Part shown: one piece after another, positions 23,833 through 32,071 of the stretch
How the letters are laid out: every line of letters begins with the position of its first letter
Numbering within the stretch: the first letter of the stretch is position 1
Notes under the pieces: model-generated
Databases searched by the model: none
What the model saw: the letters and a program-made list of their open reading frames with translations, nothing else
What the model was told of the DNA's origin: nothing
Translations under genes and position numbers: made by a program
Assembly (NCBI GenBank): GCA_003599815.1
Contig: QZJZ01000007.1
Coordinates: forward strand, 1-43,452
Length of the DNA: 43,452 nucleotides
Direction of reading: 5' to 3'
Source of the DNA: Candidatus Auribacter fodinae
GTDB lineage: Bacteria > Auribacterota > Auribacteria > Auribacterales > Auribacteraceae

Positions 23833-24119
23833 CAAATCAGGCGCTTACCGTGATGCTCGTAGTCGGTTTTGGCGGGCAGATACTCTTTTTCTCCCGGTTT
23901 CTGGTACAGTGGATTATTTCAGAATACAGGCGGGAAAGCGTGATTCCCGAGGTCTTCTGGTACCTGAGCATAGCGGGCAGTTCACTTCTGCTTACATACG
24001 CGATTTATCGCAAGGATCCGGTGTTTATTCTGGGGCAAAGTGTCGGGTTTGTGGTGTATATCCGTAACATAATTTTGATTAATAAAAAGAAAAAACGCGA
24101 AAAAACTATACAGGATTAA
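23829..24119 (+). CDS. LAB_N (lipid-A-disaccharide synthase N-terminal) domain protein
   Basis: A 96-residue membrane protein with about three helices. The LAB_N signature is complete: FGGQILFFSRFLVQWIISE, then SVIPEVFWYLSIAGSSLLL and the final YIRNIILI. The start ATG at 23829 overlaps the end of the GT2 gene (ATGA). Stand-alone LAB_N proteins are regularly found beside GT2 and GT39 genes and are thought to aid lipid-linked sugar steps. The C-terminus is strongly basic (KKKKREK). Confidence 0.93.
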   Translation: MTNQALTVMLVVGFGGQILFFSRFLVQWIISEYRRESVIPEVFWYLSIAGSSLLLTYAIYRKDPVFILGQSVGFVVYIRNIILINKKKKREKTIQD

Positions 24120-24195
24120 TAATAAATTGATCTCATTTTAGGTCGAATGATCTAATTGATAACACACATTTTGCGGCAATAAAAAGGAGGTTTTT

Positions 24196-24855
24196 ATGTC
24201 AGCTTTTCGTACGGCAGTACTGCTTCTGATTCTCACTCTTAGTTTATACGGGTGCGGTAAAAAAGAAGATTCTGCGCAAAAACAGAGCGGCGAAAAAGCG
24301 GCGCAGGCCGTTAAGGAAACGGAACAAACTGCGGTGGAACAGGCAGTCCGTACCAAAGATGATGCCGATTCCACATTGGCGAAAAAAACGATGCCGCCCG
24401 TACCGGCTGAAACCTCCGGCGCGGCTTATCCTGATCTGGGAAAAGCCGTTAATTTCTCTTTGCCCACTCTTGATGGTAGTACACTGCAATTGAGCGATAT
24501 GGCTGGTAAGGTAGTTGTCATTGATTTCTGGGCGACGTGGTGCCCGCCGTGCCGGAAAATGATACCTGACCTGAAAGCGTTATATTCCAAGTATAAAGAT
24601 AAAGGGTTGGAAATAGTCGGTATTTCGTTGGATGAAGGCGGAGTGGATGCCGTAAAAAGTTTTACTGACAATGTAAGCATAACGTATCCAATCGTTATGG
24701 GTAACCGTGATATCACGAAGGAATACGGCTATATTAACGCGATACCCACTTCTTTTGTCGTGGATAAGCAAGGTGTAATCAGAAACAAACATACCGGCTA
24801 TCGCAGTGCGGACGACCTTGAGAAAATTATAAAAGACCTTCTTGCGCTCAACTAA
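24196..24855 (+). CDS. TlpA-like thioredoxin-fold lipoprotein
   Basis: A 219-residue lipoprotein. The signal peptide ends in lipobox LSLYGC with Cys20; a Lys/Gln-rich linker (21-80) leads to a thioredoxin domain with the redox motif WCPPC (Cys116, Cys119) in FWATWCPPCRKM, and a cis-proline loop in AIPTSFVVDKQG. TlpA/ResA-type proteins reduce disulfides outside the cytoplasmic membrane, often for cytochrome c maturation; no such genes are adjacent. A strong AAAGGAGG ribosome site precedes the ATG. A rho-independent terminator follows at 24922. Confidence 0.94.
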   Translation: MSAFRTAVLLLILTLSLYGCGKKEDSAQKQSGEKAAQAVKETEQTAVEQAVRTKDDADSTLAKKTMPPVPAETSGAAYPDLGKAVNFSLPTLDGSTLQLSDMAGKVVVIDFWATWCPPCRKMIPDLKALYSKYKDKGLEIVGISLDEGGVDAVKSFTDNVSITYPIVMGNRDITKEYGYINAIPTSFVVDKQGVIRNKHTGYRSADDLEKIIKDLLALN

Positions 24856-24921
24856 GGCTCTGTGAAGCGGTTATTACTCGAGCAACGATTTAATGAATTA
24901 CATACGAATTATATGTTAATT

Positions 24922-24951
24922 AAAGGGCGCCTGATAACGGTGCCCTTTTTT
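24922..24951 (+). terminator. Rho-independent terminator after the TlpA-like gene
   Basis: A 10-bp stem (AAAGGGCGCC with GGTGCCCTTT, one G-T pair) around a 7-base loop, followed by a T run. Confidence 0.85.
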
Positions 24952-25029
24952 ATCTCGTAAATTGCTTCTTATGTCTTTGATAATGAATATGTTGTTCTGT
25001 TATGTCAAACGGGGCTAATGAATTGACTC

Positions 25030-25057
25030 TTGAAAAAAATAATATTTATGGTATAGT
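25030..25057 (+). promoter_or_regulatory. Promoter of the sigma factor gene
   Basis: TTGAAA (25030-25035), a 16-base spacer and TATAGT (25052-25057) with TGG immediately before it (extended -10). The 11-mer TATGGTATAGT at 25047 also precedes nrdR. Confidence 0.5.
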
Positions 25058-25094
25058 TATATGTAGGACTGTAACTGTAATATAACAGGTATGT

Positions 25095-25730
25095 ATGAGC
25101 ATAAATCCGAACGGTAAAAAATATCTTGAGTATTCAGACGAAGAATTGATCCTGAGCGCGCGTGATGATGCCCATGCTTTTGACGCCTTTCATCAACGTT
25201 TTCTGAGTAAAATTCTTAATTACGTCAACAGGCTGGTGGGTGATTATCAGAAGGCGGAAGAGATTACTCAGGAAACCTTTTTACAGGTGTACCGCCATCT
25301 TGATACGTACCGTCCTGAAGGAAAAACGTCATCATGGCTGTTTAAAATAGCGACCAACCTGAGCAAGAATGAACTTCGCAACCAGCGGCGCAGAAACTTT
25401 TTGGGATTTTCCCTGAATAACAAGATAAGCAATGATGAGCAGGACACTGAACTACTCGAATTGATACCTGACCGGTCCCACAAACCTGATACGCTCGCTG
25501 AAATAAACGAGCTTGCCGACACGCTGGAAAAAGCAATTAACAAACTGCCCCTTAAATACCGTGAGGTGATACTCATATGCGAAGTGTACGGCTATTCGTA
25601 TCAGGAAGCGAGCGAAATACTGAATTGCACTAAAGCTAATGTGGGTATACGCTTATGCAGGGCGCGCCGCCAGATCAAAAAAATTATCGAATCAATGTCT
25701 CCCCATGCATCACTGCGCCTGAAACGCTGA
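25095..25730 (+). CDS. ECF-type RNA polymerase sigma factor
   Basis: A 211-residue sigma-70 family protein. Region 2 is at about 28-95, with QKAEEITQETFLQVYRHLD and TSSWLFKIATNLSKNELRNQ. Region 4 is at about 150-200, with LPLKYREVILICEVYGYSYQ, EIL and NVGIRLCRARRQI. There is no region 3, so it belongs to the extracytoplasmic function group (RpoE/SigW-like). No anti-sigma gene follows; the next gene is 217 bases away and has its own promoter. The ribosome site is weak (ACAGGT). The regulon is unknown. Confidence 0.94.
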   Translation: MSINPNGKKYLEYSDEELILSARDDAHAFDAFHQRFLSKILNYVNRLVGDYQKAEEITQETFLQVYRHLDTYRPEGKTSSWLFKIATNLSKNELRNQRRRNFLGFSLNNKISNDEQDTELLELIPDRSHKPDTLAEINELADTLEKAINKLPLKYREVILICEVYGYSYQEASEILNCTKANVGIRLCRARRQIKKIIESMSPHASLRLKR

Positions 25731-25810
25731 ACTCCTCATATCTGCCGCATCCACCTGACGAAATGTTCTGAAAATATATTTTTTATGGTATAAAATATTA
25801 TTAAATTTTA

Positions 25811-25839
25811 TTGACAGACCATCCGCAAATACCTAATAT
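25811..25839 (+). promoter_or_regulatory. Strong promoter of the ParA-CBM48 gene
   Basis: TTGACA (25811-25816), exactly 17 bases, TAATAT (25834-25839). This is the best consensus promoter in the window and gives a leader of about 100 bases. An additional TATGGTATAAA motif lies at 25784-25794. Confidence 0.7.
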
Positions 25840-25947
25840 GAACACTAAGGGGCTGTCTTACTACATTAGCAATTAAATCACTCTCATAAAACACATTCTA
25901 CATTTATATAGTAACCAATCTTAAGCTCTATCCCAGGAGGAAACTGT

Positions 25948-27018
25948 ATGCGAATTATCGCCGTAGTTAACCAGAAAGGCGGATGTGGCAAAACAACAAC
26001 CGCAGTCAATCTTGGTGACTGTCTCGCGTTACATCATCGCAGAGTTTTGCTCGTTGACCTTGACCCGCAAAGCAATGCAACTCAGGCAATGGGTATTCAG
26101 GACAAAGATTCCCAGAAAACCATGTATGACGTTTTCTGCGACCGTGCTTCATTGAAAGACATTATTGTACCGCAGTACGAAAACTATTCCATAGCCGCTT
26201 CAAGCATCATGGTGAGCGCTGTGGAACAACAGCTTGCCGGACAGGAAGGCAGAGAAACCTATCTTGCCTCCGCTCTGGAATCGGTTCGCGATGAATTTGA
26301 TTATGTCATCATCGATTGTCCTCCGAGCATAGGACTGCTTACATTTAACGCGCTTCGCTGTGCGCAGGAAGCTATTATCCCAATAGAAATGAGCTCGTTC
26401 TCCATTCAGGGGCTGGGAAGGCTTCTTGCCACTCTGGAACTGATGAAAGAAAAATGCAATCATGATATTCAATTCAGGGCGCTGGCAACAATCTTTGACC
26501 GGAGAACAAAGTTTTCATGGGAGTTGTTCGATGAAATAAAAAGGCATTTCGGCGATCAGGTATACAACACAAAAATGCATGTGTGCGTGCGCCTGAAAGA
26601 AGCGGCTCGCGAAGGACGGCCGATTTGCCGGTTTGATACAAGCAGTGTCGGGTTCTTTGATTATGACCAGTTATCTAAAGAAGTTCTTGCTCAGGAAGGC
26701 AGGGTCGCCGAAAAAGCGGCGGCATCCGATGAACAGGTGTCGCTTGGCCCGATAAAAACCAAACGCGGCGTGCGCTTTACTCTGCTTGCTCCTGAAGCGG
26801 AGACCGTCAGGCTGGTCGGCGATTTCAATGAATGGAATTCCGACCAGATTGAACTCAAAAAAGATAAAAAAACAGGCGCATGGACAAAAACCATTCTGTT
26901 GCCTGAAGGAAAATACCAGTACCGTTACATTATTGACGGACAATGGATTCACGACCCGAACAACGCGCGCACGGAATATTGCCCGTTCGGCGGACTGAAT
27001 TCCGTACTGGAGCTGTAA
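25948..27018 (+). CDS. ParA-type ATPase fused to a C-terminal glycogen-binding (CBM48/AMPK-like) domain
   Basis: A 356-residue protein with two parts. Residues 1-250 form a complete ParA/Soj ATPase: deviant Walker A KGGCGKTT at 10-17, LLVDLDPQSNAT at 34-45 and VIIDCPPSIGLLT at 120-132. After a short linker, residues 274-356 match the CBM48/AMPK-beta glycogen-binding fold: RLVGDFNEW with Trp296, LPEGKYQYRYIIDGQW with Arg326 and Trp333, then HDP. By comparison with AMPK beta, both sugar-stacking tryptophans are kept and the lysine is replaced by Arg. No parB gene is adjacent. The gene has a strong promoter and an AGGAGG ribosome site. It may position a glycogen-like polymer or an enzyme complex rather than DNA, which is inference. 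Confidence 0.9.
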   Translation: MRIIAVVNQKGGCGKTTTAVNLGDCLALHHRRVLLVDLDPQSNATQAMGIQDKDSQKTMYDVFCDRASLKDIIVPQYENYSIAASSIMVSAVEQQLAGQEGRETYLASALESVRDEFDYVIIDCPPSIGLLTFNALRCAQEAIIPIEMSSFSIQGLGRLLATLELMKEKCNHDIQFRALATIFDRRTKFSWELFDEIKRHFGDQVYNTKMHVCVRLKEAAREGRPICRFDTSSVGFFDYDQLSKEVLAQEGRVAEKAAASDEQVSLGPIKTKRGVRFTLLAPEAETVRLVGDFNEWNSDQIELKKDKKTGAWTKTILLPEGKYQYRYIIDGQWIHDPNNARTEYCPFGGLNSVLEL

Positions 27019-27020
27019 TT

Positions 27021-27182
27021 TAGGAGTGATGAAAAAGTCACAACAGACTGTCTCATTGCGAAGCCCTGAAGGGGCTGTGGCAATCTCCTCTTTTCCATGA
27101 TGTTACACGATGAGATCACCACGTCGCTATTGTTCCTCGTGATGACGGCTCAAAAGAGAAATTGGAAAGTTTTTTACCAATT
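27021..27182 (+). repeat. Palindromic repeat immediately after the ParA-CBM48 stop (copy C)
   Basis: Starts two bases after the stop codon. TAGGAGTGATGAAAAAGTCA matches the left terminal repeat; the GCCCTGAAGGGGC hairpin, GTGGCAATCTC, GAGATCACCACGTCGCTATTG and CTCGTGATGAC are all recognisable. The right terminal repeat is poorly conserved, so the right boundary is approximate. Confidence 0.78.
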
Positions 27183-27202
27183 CAAATTCTAAGAAATTAG
27201 GA

Positions 27203-27239
27203 AAACCCTCTTCGGAATTATTCGGAGAGGGTTTTTTTT
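27203..27239 (+). terminator. Terminator between the convergent ParA-CBM48 and HgdC-like genes
   Basis: AAAACCCTCT pairs with AGAGGGTTTT, extended inward by further pairs, and is followed by a run of eight T on the plus strand. On the minus strand the T run is only four, so termination there would be weaker. The stop codon of the minus-strand activase-like gene (27218-27220) lies inside the hairpin. Confidence 0.85.
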
Positions 27240-27895
27240 AGTCCGTCAAGCAGGACAAACCTTCCCAGCGGAATAACTTCTGATCGTGAGAAGCTTTTGA
27301 TAAAGAGCGGGTTATCGCATAACCCGCCTGAAAGGTAAATGGTGTCAGGTTCGCCGCAGAACCGGTAGATGTTGTCTGCCATGCCCCGCATAAACCGGGC
27401 AAACGCTATTTCCGGGTCAACATCGTCGGCGATCAGGTCAAACATGCGCGTCATGCCCAGAATACCGCATGGAAGCGCGAGCGGCTTGTCCGCTGGATGA
27501 ATGGAACTCACGTCAAATCCGAAATACGATGTCAGCAGTTCTATAAGCTGGCCGCAAAACGCGCCGCATTCGGTGTTCCAGTCGATTGATACGGCATTTT
27601 CGGAATTTATGGTGATATATTTTATATCGCGCGATCCGCAGTCAACCACTGCCGCGCCGGGATTGGCGCGCATCAGATCGTTGGTGCTCTTTGCCAGAGC
27701 GAGCAGTTCATTGGTGACCGATAAGCTGAATCTGGACGCATTATGCCCCGTAGCCGCTATAACCCTCATACCGCCAATGTATTCTTTGATGCGGCGCGTC
27801 GGATAAATAGCGCGGGTTCCGTTCTCAGTATATAAAACTTTTGTGTATGACGTGCCACAATCGAGCAGTACAGGCACTTTTTCAGGAGTATTCAT
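27218..27895 (-). CDS. BadF/BadG/HgdC-like activator ATPase (ASKHA fold)
   Basis: A 225-residue protein of the family of activases for 2-hydroxyacyl-CoA dehydratases and benzoyl-CoA reductases. It has the phosphate-1 motif LLDCGTSYTKV at 10-20, phosphate-2 VVDCGSRDIKYI near 93-104, and an IYLSGGLCDN adenosine motif near 194. The usual NDKCAAGTG segment, which holds the bridging iron-sulfur cysteine, appears here as NTECGAFCG: the Cys is kept but the rest has changed. It overlaps the HgdB-like gene by ATGA. It probably hydrolyses ATP to drive an electron into its partner. It is shorter than typical HgdC (about 260). Confidence 0.8.
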   Translation of the reverse strand: MNTPEKVPVLLDCGTSYTKVLYTENGTRAIYPTRRIKEYIGGMRVIAATGHNASRFSLSVTNELLALAKSTNDLMRANPGAAVVDCGSRDIKYITINSENAVSIDWNTECGAFCGQLIELLTSYFGFDVSSIHPADKPLALPCGILGMTRMFDLIADDVDPEIAFARFMRGMADNIYRFCGEPDTIYLSGGLCDNPLFIKSFSRSEVIPLGRFVLLDGLKKTLSE

Positions 27896-28698
27896 CGTGG
27901 ATGCCGGTTGTTATGGGATAACCACAGAAATGCCTCGATTTTTGCCTTTATGGAGCGGTCAACCCTGTTGTCGACTTCAACGTACAGCCCATTATACCGC
28001 CGTGCGAGGCTGTATGCCAGAATGTTCTTGGGGCAGAATGCCTGTGCGAAAAAAATGGTCGGTATATCCGGGTTTACATATTCTTCGAGAGACACATCCG
28101 CCGGTGTCCGGTTTTCCATGCATCGAGCCCATCCGAATACGTGTGTCTGAGGCGGAAACAGTTCCAGTATTGAAAAATCATTGGGAGGAACACCCCAGAA
28201 TCCAAATTGCGGTTCGCATTTGTTGACAGGGCGGGTATCCGGCACAACCACACCGTTCACGATACGGTTGAATTTTTCAAGTAAAGGCAGATCGCTCTCG
28301 CAGATAGGGTTTCCTGCTTTTTCCATATTCAGGTTTTCCGTCATGACCACCGGTATATCGAGCGATTTTTTGAGCATTTCAGCGATAAACCGCCCGCCGT
28401 CGCATTTGTCTATGCCGGAACTGAATACTATCCAGTCCAACGACTTGAGCAATAATGTGTTAGCGGTGATGGTGCGCAGTGTGGCGCAACAGATGGACGG
28501 TACCACGTCTTCCGCTTTTGCAAGGGGCACGTTGTCGCGGGGCATATCAAGGTCGATAATGGTGTCGCTCAGTTTTACCGCTTCGCGCATGATATCGTCA
28601 GGCGGTACTCCGGTGAACCCCAGTATTACGGGTTTAGGCAATGAGGCAATGTAATCCAGAGTGCCGCGCATTTCGTCTGCTGAGCGGACAATGTTCAT
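27892..28698 (-). CDS. HgdB-like 2-hydroxyacyl-CoA dehydratase-family protein (short)
   Basis: A 268-residue protein that I place, with moderate confidence, in the 2-hydroxyglutaryl-CoA dehydratase D-component superfamily. The reasons are its partner activase downstream (ATGA overlap) and its cysteine layout: ICCATLR near 69-75, SGIDKCDGG near 95-102, and later WARCMEN and AQAFCPKN. Typical family subunits are about 400 residues, so this is a compact form. It follows a radical SAM gene with a 4-base overlap. It could carry a [4Fe-4S] cluster reduced by the activase. The substrate is unknown. Confidence 0.55.
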   Translation of the reverse strand: MNIVRSADEMRGTLDYIASLPKPVILGFTGVPPDDIMREAVKLSDTIIDLDMPRDNVPLAKAEDVVPSICCATLRTITANTLLLKSLDWIVFSSGIDKCDGGRFIAEMLKKSLDIPVVMTENLNMEKAGNPICESDLPLLEKFNRIVNGVVVPDTRPVNKCEPQFGFWGVPPNDFSILELFPPQTHVFGWARCMENRTPADVSLEEYVNPDIPTIFFAQAFCPKNILAYSLARRYNGLYVEVDNRVDRSIKAKIEAFLWLSHNNRHPR

Positions 28699-31232
28699 AG
28701 CTCCGTATCTCCGGTAAACCGTTCCCTGCAGAGCGGCCCGTGATATTTACCGGGAACCAGCGCGTCTAGTACCAGTACGGGCCGGGTCTCAAAATGAATA
28801 TCCATCACAAACTTTGTGTCGTCAACGCTGAGCGAACGTATAGCCGGGCGCAGGTTCCTCTGATTTATGGTACCATCTTTGCCTTCAGCCTCAACAATAA
28901 TTTCTTCCTGTTGCAGAGCATTTAAGAATAACTGTGCAACTTCCTGCCGTTGAACACGATCAAGGCGATGTCCGACACTGTAGCAGGCATACCGGCATTC
29001 GTCTTTCAGCGATACATCCGTGTCGTTTACGTAATCAGTGCTTTCCAGCGCAAGGGATTCAGGAAGCTGAGCGTTGATTGTTTCCTGCAACTGTTCCGGC
29101 GGTATATTTTCCATAAGTTCCACCCGGAACGGTTCATGAAACGCCGCCATGCCGACAGGAAGTGCTGGCCCGTACGAGAATTTGGGATGCGGGTTATGCC
29201 CGAAACTGTGCCTGACAGGTATGTTCGCCCGTTTAAAAGCATGGTGCAGTGCGTTGCGGATCTCTTTATGCGACAGGAACCTGAATTCTCCTGTTTTGCG
29301 AAAATACGACTTATATGTGAAAAATGTGTCGGTATGCAGAACTGTTTTTTCTTCCGGCACAGGGGATGGGCAAAGCTCTTCCGTCCTGTGCTGAAAATGC
29401 GCGGGTGAGCATACCCTGCATCCGTGGCAGTGTTTATCCTGTTCATGCGGAGAGCAGGGTGGAGTCAGTTCCGCGTGTGTGCTCTTTTTCAATTCAGACA
29501 GCAGATGCACAGGGTCAACGCCGGTATGTATGTGTGACCACGGCAACGGTTCGTCAACCGGAAACTCTTGATAAAGATAGCGTTCAGGGTCGATGCCTGT
29601 TTTTTCAAAAGCTGATTCCCAGAGATCGAAGCGGAGCTCGTCTGTCCACGCGTCAAACAGTGCGCCGTTACGGTATGCGGTCTCAATCAGGTCAGCAACA
29701 GCCCGGTCGCCCCGTGAGATTATTGCCTCAAGGAAGCTTGCCTGCGGGTGATGCCATTTGAACTTGATTGAGCGGTGCCTCTTGCACATATCAAGCAAAC
29801 GGTTTTGTTTCTCTTTTATTTCCTCGATACGAATCATCGGGTACCATTGAAACGGCGTGTGCGGTTTAGGTACAAACGTTGACGCGCTGAGGTTGATGAA
29901 TCCTGACCGGGACGAGTATTCCTTGCCGATGGCGGATATACGAGCTGACAGCTCAAATATGGCGTCAATGTCATCTGCTGTTTCCGTGGGCAGTCCGATC
30001 ATGAAATAGAGTTTTATCAACTGCCATCCCTGCGAGAACGCGAACCGGGCGGCGTTGAATATATCGTCTTCAGTCACTCCTTTATTGATAACATCGCGCA
30101 TTCGCTGGGCGCCTGCCTCGGGAGCGAGGGTAAACCCTGTTTTGCGGACGGTTTGTATTGCTTTCGCTATATTCTGAGAGATCGCTTTTGTTCGTACCGA
30201 TGGGAGAGACAGCGATATCCGGTCTCTGGTAAACAAGTGCATCAAATGCCCGATAAATGAGTCGAGGCATGGATAACTGCTCACATCCAGAGATGCCAGC
30301 GACACCTCATCAAACCCTGACGAGGCAAGGTTTTTTTTGATAGTATCGATCAGTTTATTCGGGTTGCGCGCTCTGTTCGGGCGGTAAATGACTCCAGCCT
30401 GGCAGAACCGGCATCCCGCATTGCATCCTCTTGATATTTCAATATTTATCCTGTCGTGAACTGCTTCGCAGTACGGCACCGGATAATAATCCGGCTGTGG
30501 AAAATTGTCAAGGTCGAACTCGATTCTGCGGTGTACGGGAAACGGGGCTGAACCGGATGGTTCAACTATCTGTAATCCGTGGCGCGAGCTGGTACGCACT
30601 GTATAGAGCGACGGCACATACACCCCTTCGATGTGAGACAAGGATCGCAGTATTTCTTTACGCGAAGCGTGTTGCTGTCGAGCGGTTTTCACCACTCTGC
30701 ATAGTTCTACGGACGCCTGTTCACCGTCGCCGATGAGGAAGGCGTCAATGAATGGCGCCAGCGGTTCAGGGTTAAACGCGCAGGGGCCGCCTGCAATAAT
30801 GATGGGATGATGTTCCGCCCTGTCTTTTCCCCGTAATGGTATGCCGCCCAGTTCAAGCATGTTGAGCAGGTTGGTATATCCGAGTTCATACTGGAGGGAA
30901 AACCCGATCAGGTCAAAGCTGTACAGTGGTGTTTTTGTTTCAAGACTGCTGAGAGCTATATTGTTCTGGCGCAGAAGATCGCTGAAATCCCGTGCAGGGG
31001 CGAATACCCGCTCGGCTCGTATATCGTTATGTCCATTGAGCAGTGCGTACAGAATTTTTAAGCCGAGATGCGACATCCCCAGTTCGTACGTATCAGGAAA
31101 CGCCAGCGCGATGCTGACAGCGGCTGTTTTATCGTGCAGTCCGGGTATGTTCCATTCATGCCCGATGTAACGGGATGGTTTACGAACCTGTTCAAAAAGA
31201 TCGTCGTAGGTTATTTTTTTATCTGTGCCCAT
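28695..31232 (-). CDS. B12-type radical SAM protein (TIGR03960-like) fused to a DUF2344 domain
   Basis: An 845-residue protein. The N-terminal part (about 30-200) is the cobalamin-binding-like region with the DTYELGMSHLGLKILY signature. The radical SAM core has CNAGCRFC (Cys270, Cys274, Cys277) for the [4Fe-4S] cluster. Residues from about 635 form the DUF2344/TIGR03936 domain, starting FRKTGEFRFLSHKEI and including FGHNPHPKFSYGPALPVGM. This combination as one chain is known in several phyla; the modification it performs is not established. It starts at 31232, one base into the stop of the upstream radical SAM gene (TAATG), and ends in a 4-base overlap with the HgdB-like gene. Confidence 0.92.
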   Translation of the reverse strand: MGTDKKITYDDLFEQVRKPSRYIGHEWNIPGLHDKTAAVSIALAFPDTYELGMSHLGLKILYALLNGHNDIRAERVFAPARDFSDLLRQNNIALSSLETKTPLYSFDLIGFSLQYELGYTNLLNMLELGGIPLRGKDRAEHHPIIIAGGPCAFNPEPLAPFIDAFLIGDGEQASVELCRVVKTARQQHASRKEILRSLSHIEGVYVPSLYTVRTSSRHGLQIVEPSGSAPFPVHRRIEFDLDNFPQPDYYPVPYCEAVHDRINIEISRGCNAGCRFCQAGVIYRPNRARNPNKLIDTIKKNLASSGFDEVSLASLDVSSYPCLDSFIGHLMHLFTRDRISLSLPSVRTKAISQNIAKAIQTVRKTGFTLAPEAGAQRMRDVINKGVTEDDIFNAARFAFSQGWQLIKLYFMIGLPTETADDIDAIFELSARISAIGKEYSSRSGFINLSASTFVPKPHTPFQWYPMIRIEEIKEKQNRLLDMCKRHRSIKFKWHHPQASFLEAIISRGDRAVADLIETAYRNGALFDAWTDELRFDLWESAFEKTGIDPERYLYQEFPVDEPLPWSHIHTGVDPVHLLSELKKSTHAELTPPCSPHEQDKHCHGCRVCSPAHFQHRTEELCPSPVPEEKTVLHTDTFFTYKSYFRKTGEFRFLSHKEIRNALHHAFKRANIPVRHSFGHNPHPKFSYGPALPVGMAAFHEPFRVELMENIPPEQLQETINAQLPESLALESTDYVNDTDVSLKDECRYACYSVGHRLDRVQRQEVAQLFLNALQQEEIIVEAEGKDGTINQRNLRPAIRSLSVDDTKFVMDIHFETRPVLVLDALVPGKYHGPLCRERFTGDTEL

Positions 31233-32005
31233 TAAAATATGTCTACCGGTATGGCGGTTTCCCGTTCTATCCTGCGGCTGATTGCTAGTAACCGTTCCTG
31301 TGGTACTTTGACTAATGAAGCGTTTGCCGGTTCACGGTCGAGCGAATAGATTTGTATGGCAATGGGCTGAATTTTTTTGTACTGGTCAATCAGCAGATCT
31401 ATATGATCGTCGTCGCTGTTGCAGGCGCAACCGTCTACCAGCATGGTTTGTAAGATCAGCGGGCGCATGGAACTTAATGCTTTTACCAGTGACGAATAAC
31501 TTACTTTTTCGTGCGGGTTGTTTATCTCCTTGAACGTTTTGCCGTCGCCTGCGTCGAGTTTCATAAACCGTTTGTCAAGACGCATCAGCGCGGCTCGGAT
31601 TGATGCGTCAGATACCCGTGAGGCGTTTGATAAAATGGCGGTTTTCACATCGGGCAGGTACTTGTCACGAAGTTCGACAATAGCTGATACCAGTTCAGGA
31701 AAATTCGGATGCAGTGTCGGTTCGCCATTACCCGCGAATGTCAGGTAATCAAGCTTAGTCTCACTGGCAATATACTGCTTTAAAGCGTGTTCAACTTCTT
31801 TTACAACAAGTTTCATAGCCGGTACGTAATCCGATGGGATCCTGTCGAACACTTTGTGCTGGGTATACCCGTACTGGCAATAGGTGCAGTCAAGACTGCA
31901 TAGTTTGAATTCCGTGGGTAATAAATTTATACCCAGCGAGTTCCCTAACCTGCGTGAGGCGATAGGGCCGTATATAATATTGGATTGAAGACAAATCTTT
32001 TTCAT
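31232..32005 (-). CDS. Radical SAM protein, COG0731-like
   Basis: A 257-residue radical SAM protein. The cluster motif CSLDCTYC is at Cys36, Cys40 and Cys43, preceded by GPIASRRLGNSLGINLLP, and FAGNGEPTLHPNF is the GGEP-type motif. This set matches the COG0731/wybutosine-related group found in many bacteria without known product. The start ATG at 32005 is preferred: an alternative GTG at 32026 would bury the GGAG ribosome site. The stop overlaps the start of the large radical SAM gene by one base. Substrate unknown. Confidence 0.9.
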   Translation of the reverse strand: MKKICLQSNIIYGPIASRRLGNSLGINLLPTEFKLCSLDCTYCQYGYTQHKVFDRIPSDYVPAMKLVVKEVEHALKQYIASETKLDYLTFAGNGEPTLHPNFPELVSAIVELRDKYLPDVKTAILSNASRVSDASIRAALMRLDKRFMKLDAGDGKTFKEINNPHEKVSYSSLVKALSSMRPLILQTMLVDGCACNSDDDHIDLLIDQYKKIQPIAIQIYSLDREPANASLVKVPQERLLAISRRIERETAIPVDIF

Positions 32006-32071
32006 AATTACCGAAACTCCGTGCACTGTGCTGAAGAGCTATTAAGCAAAAGTATTAAAATGAGGTTCTTT

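Noticed and set aside
25948..27018. Chromosome partition locus parAB
   Set aside because: No parB gene or parS-like palindrome is adjacent, and the protein has a CBM48 tail.
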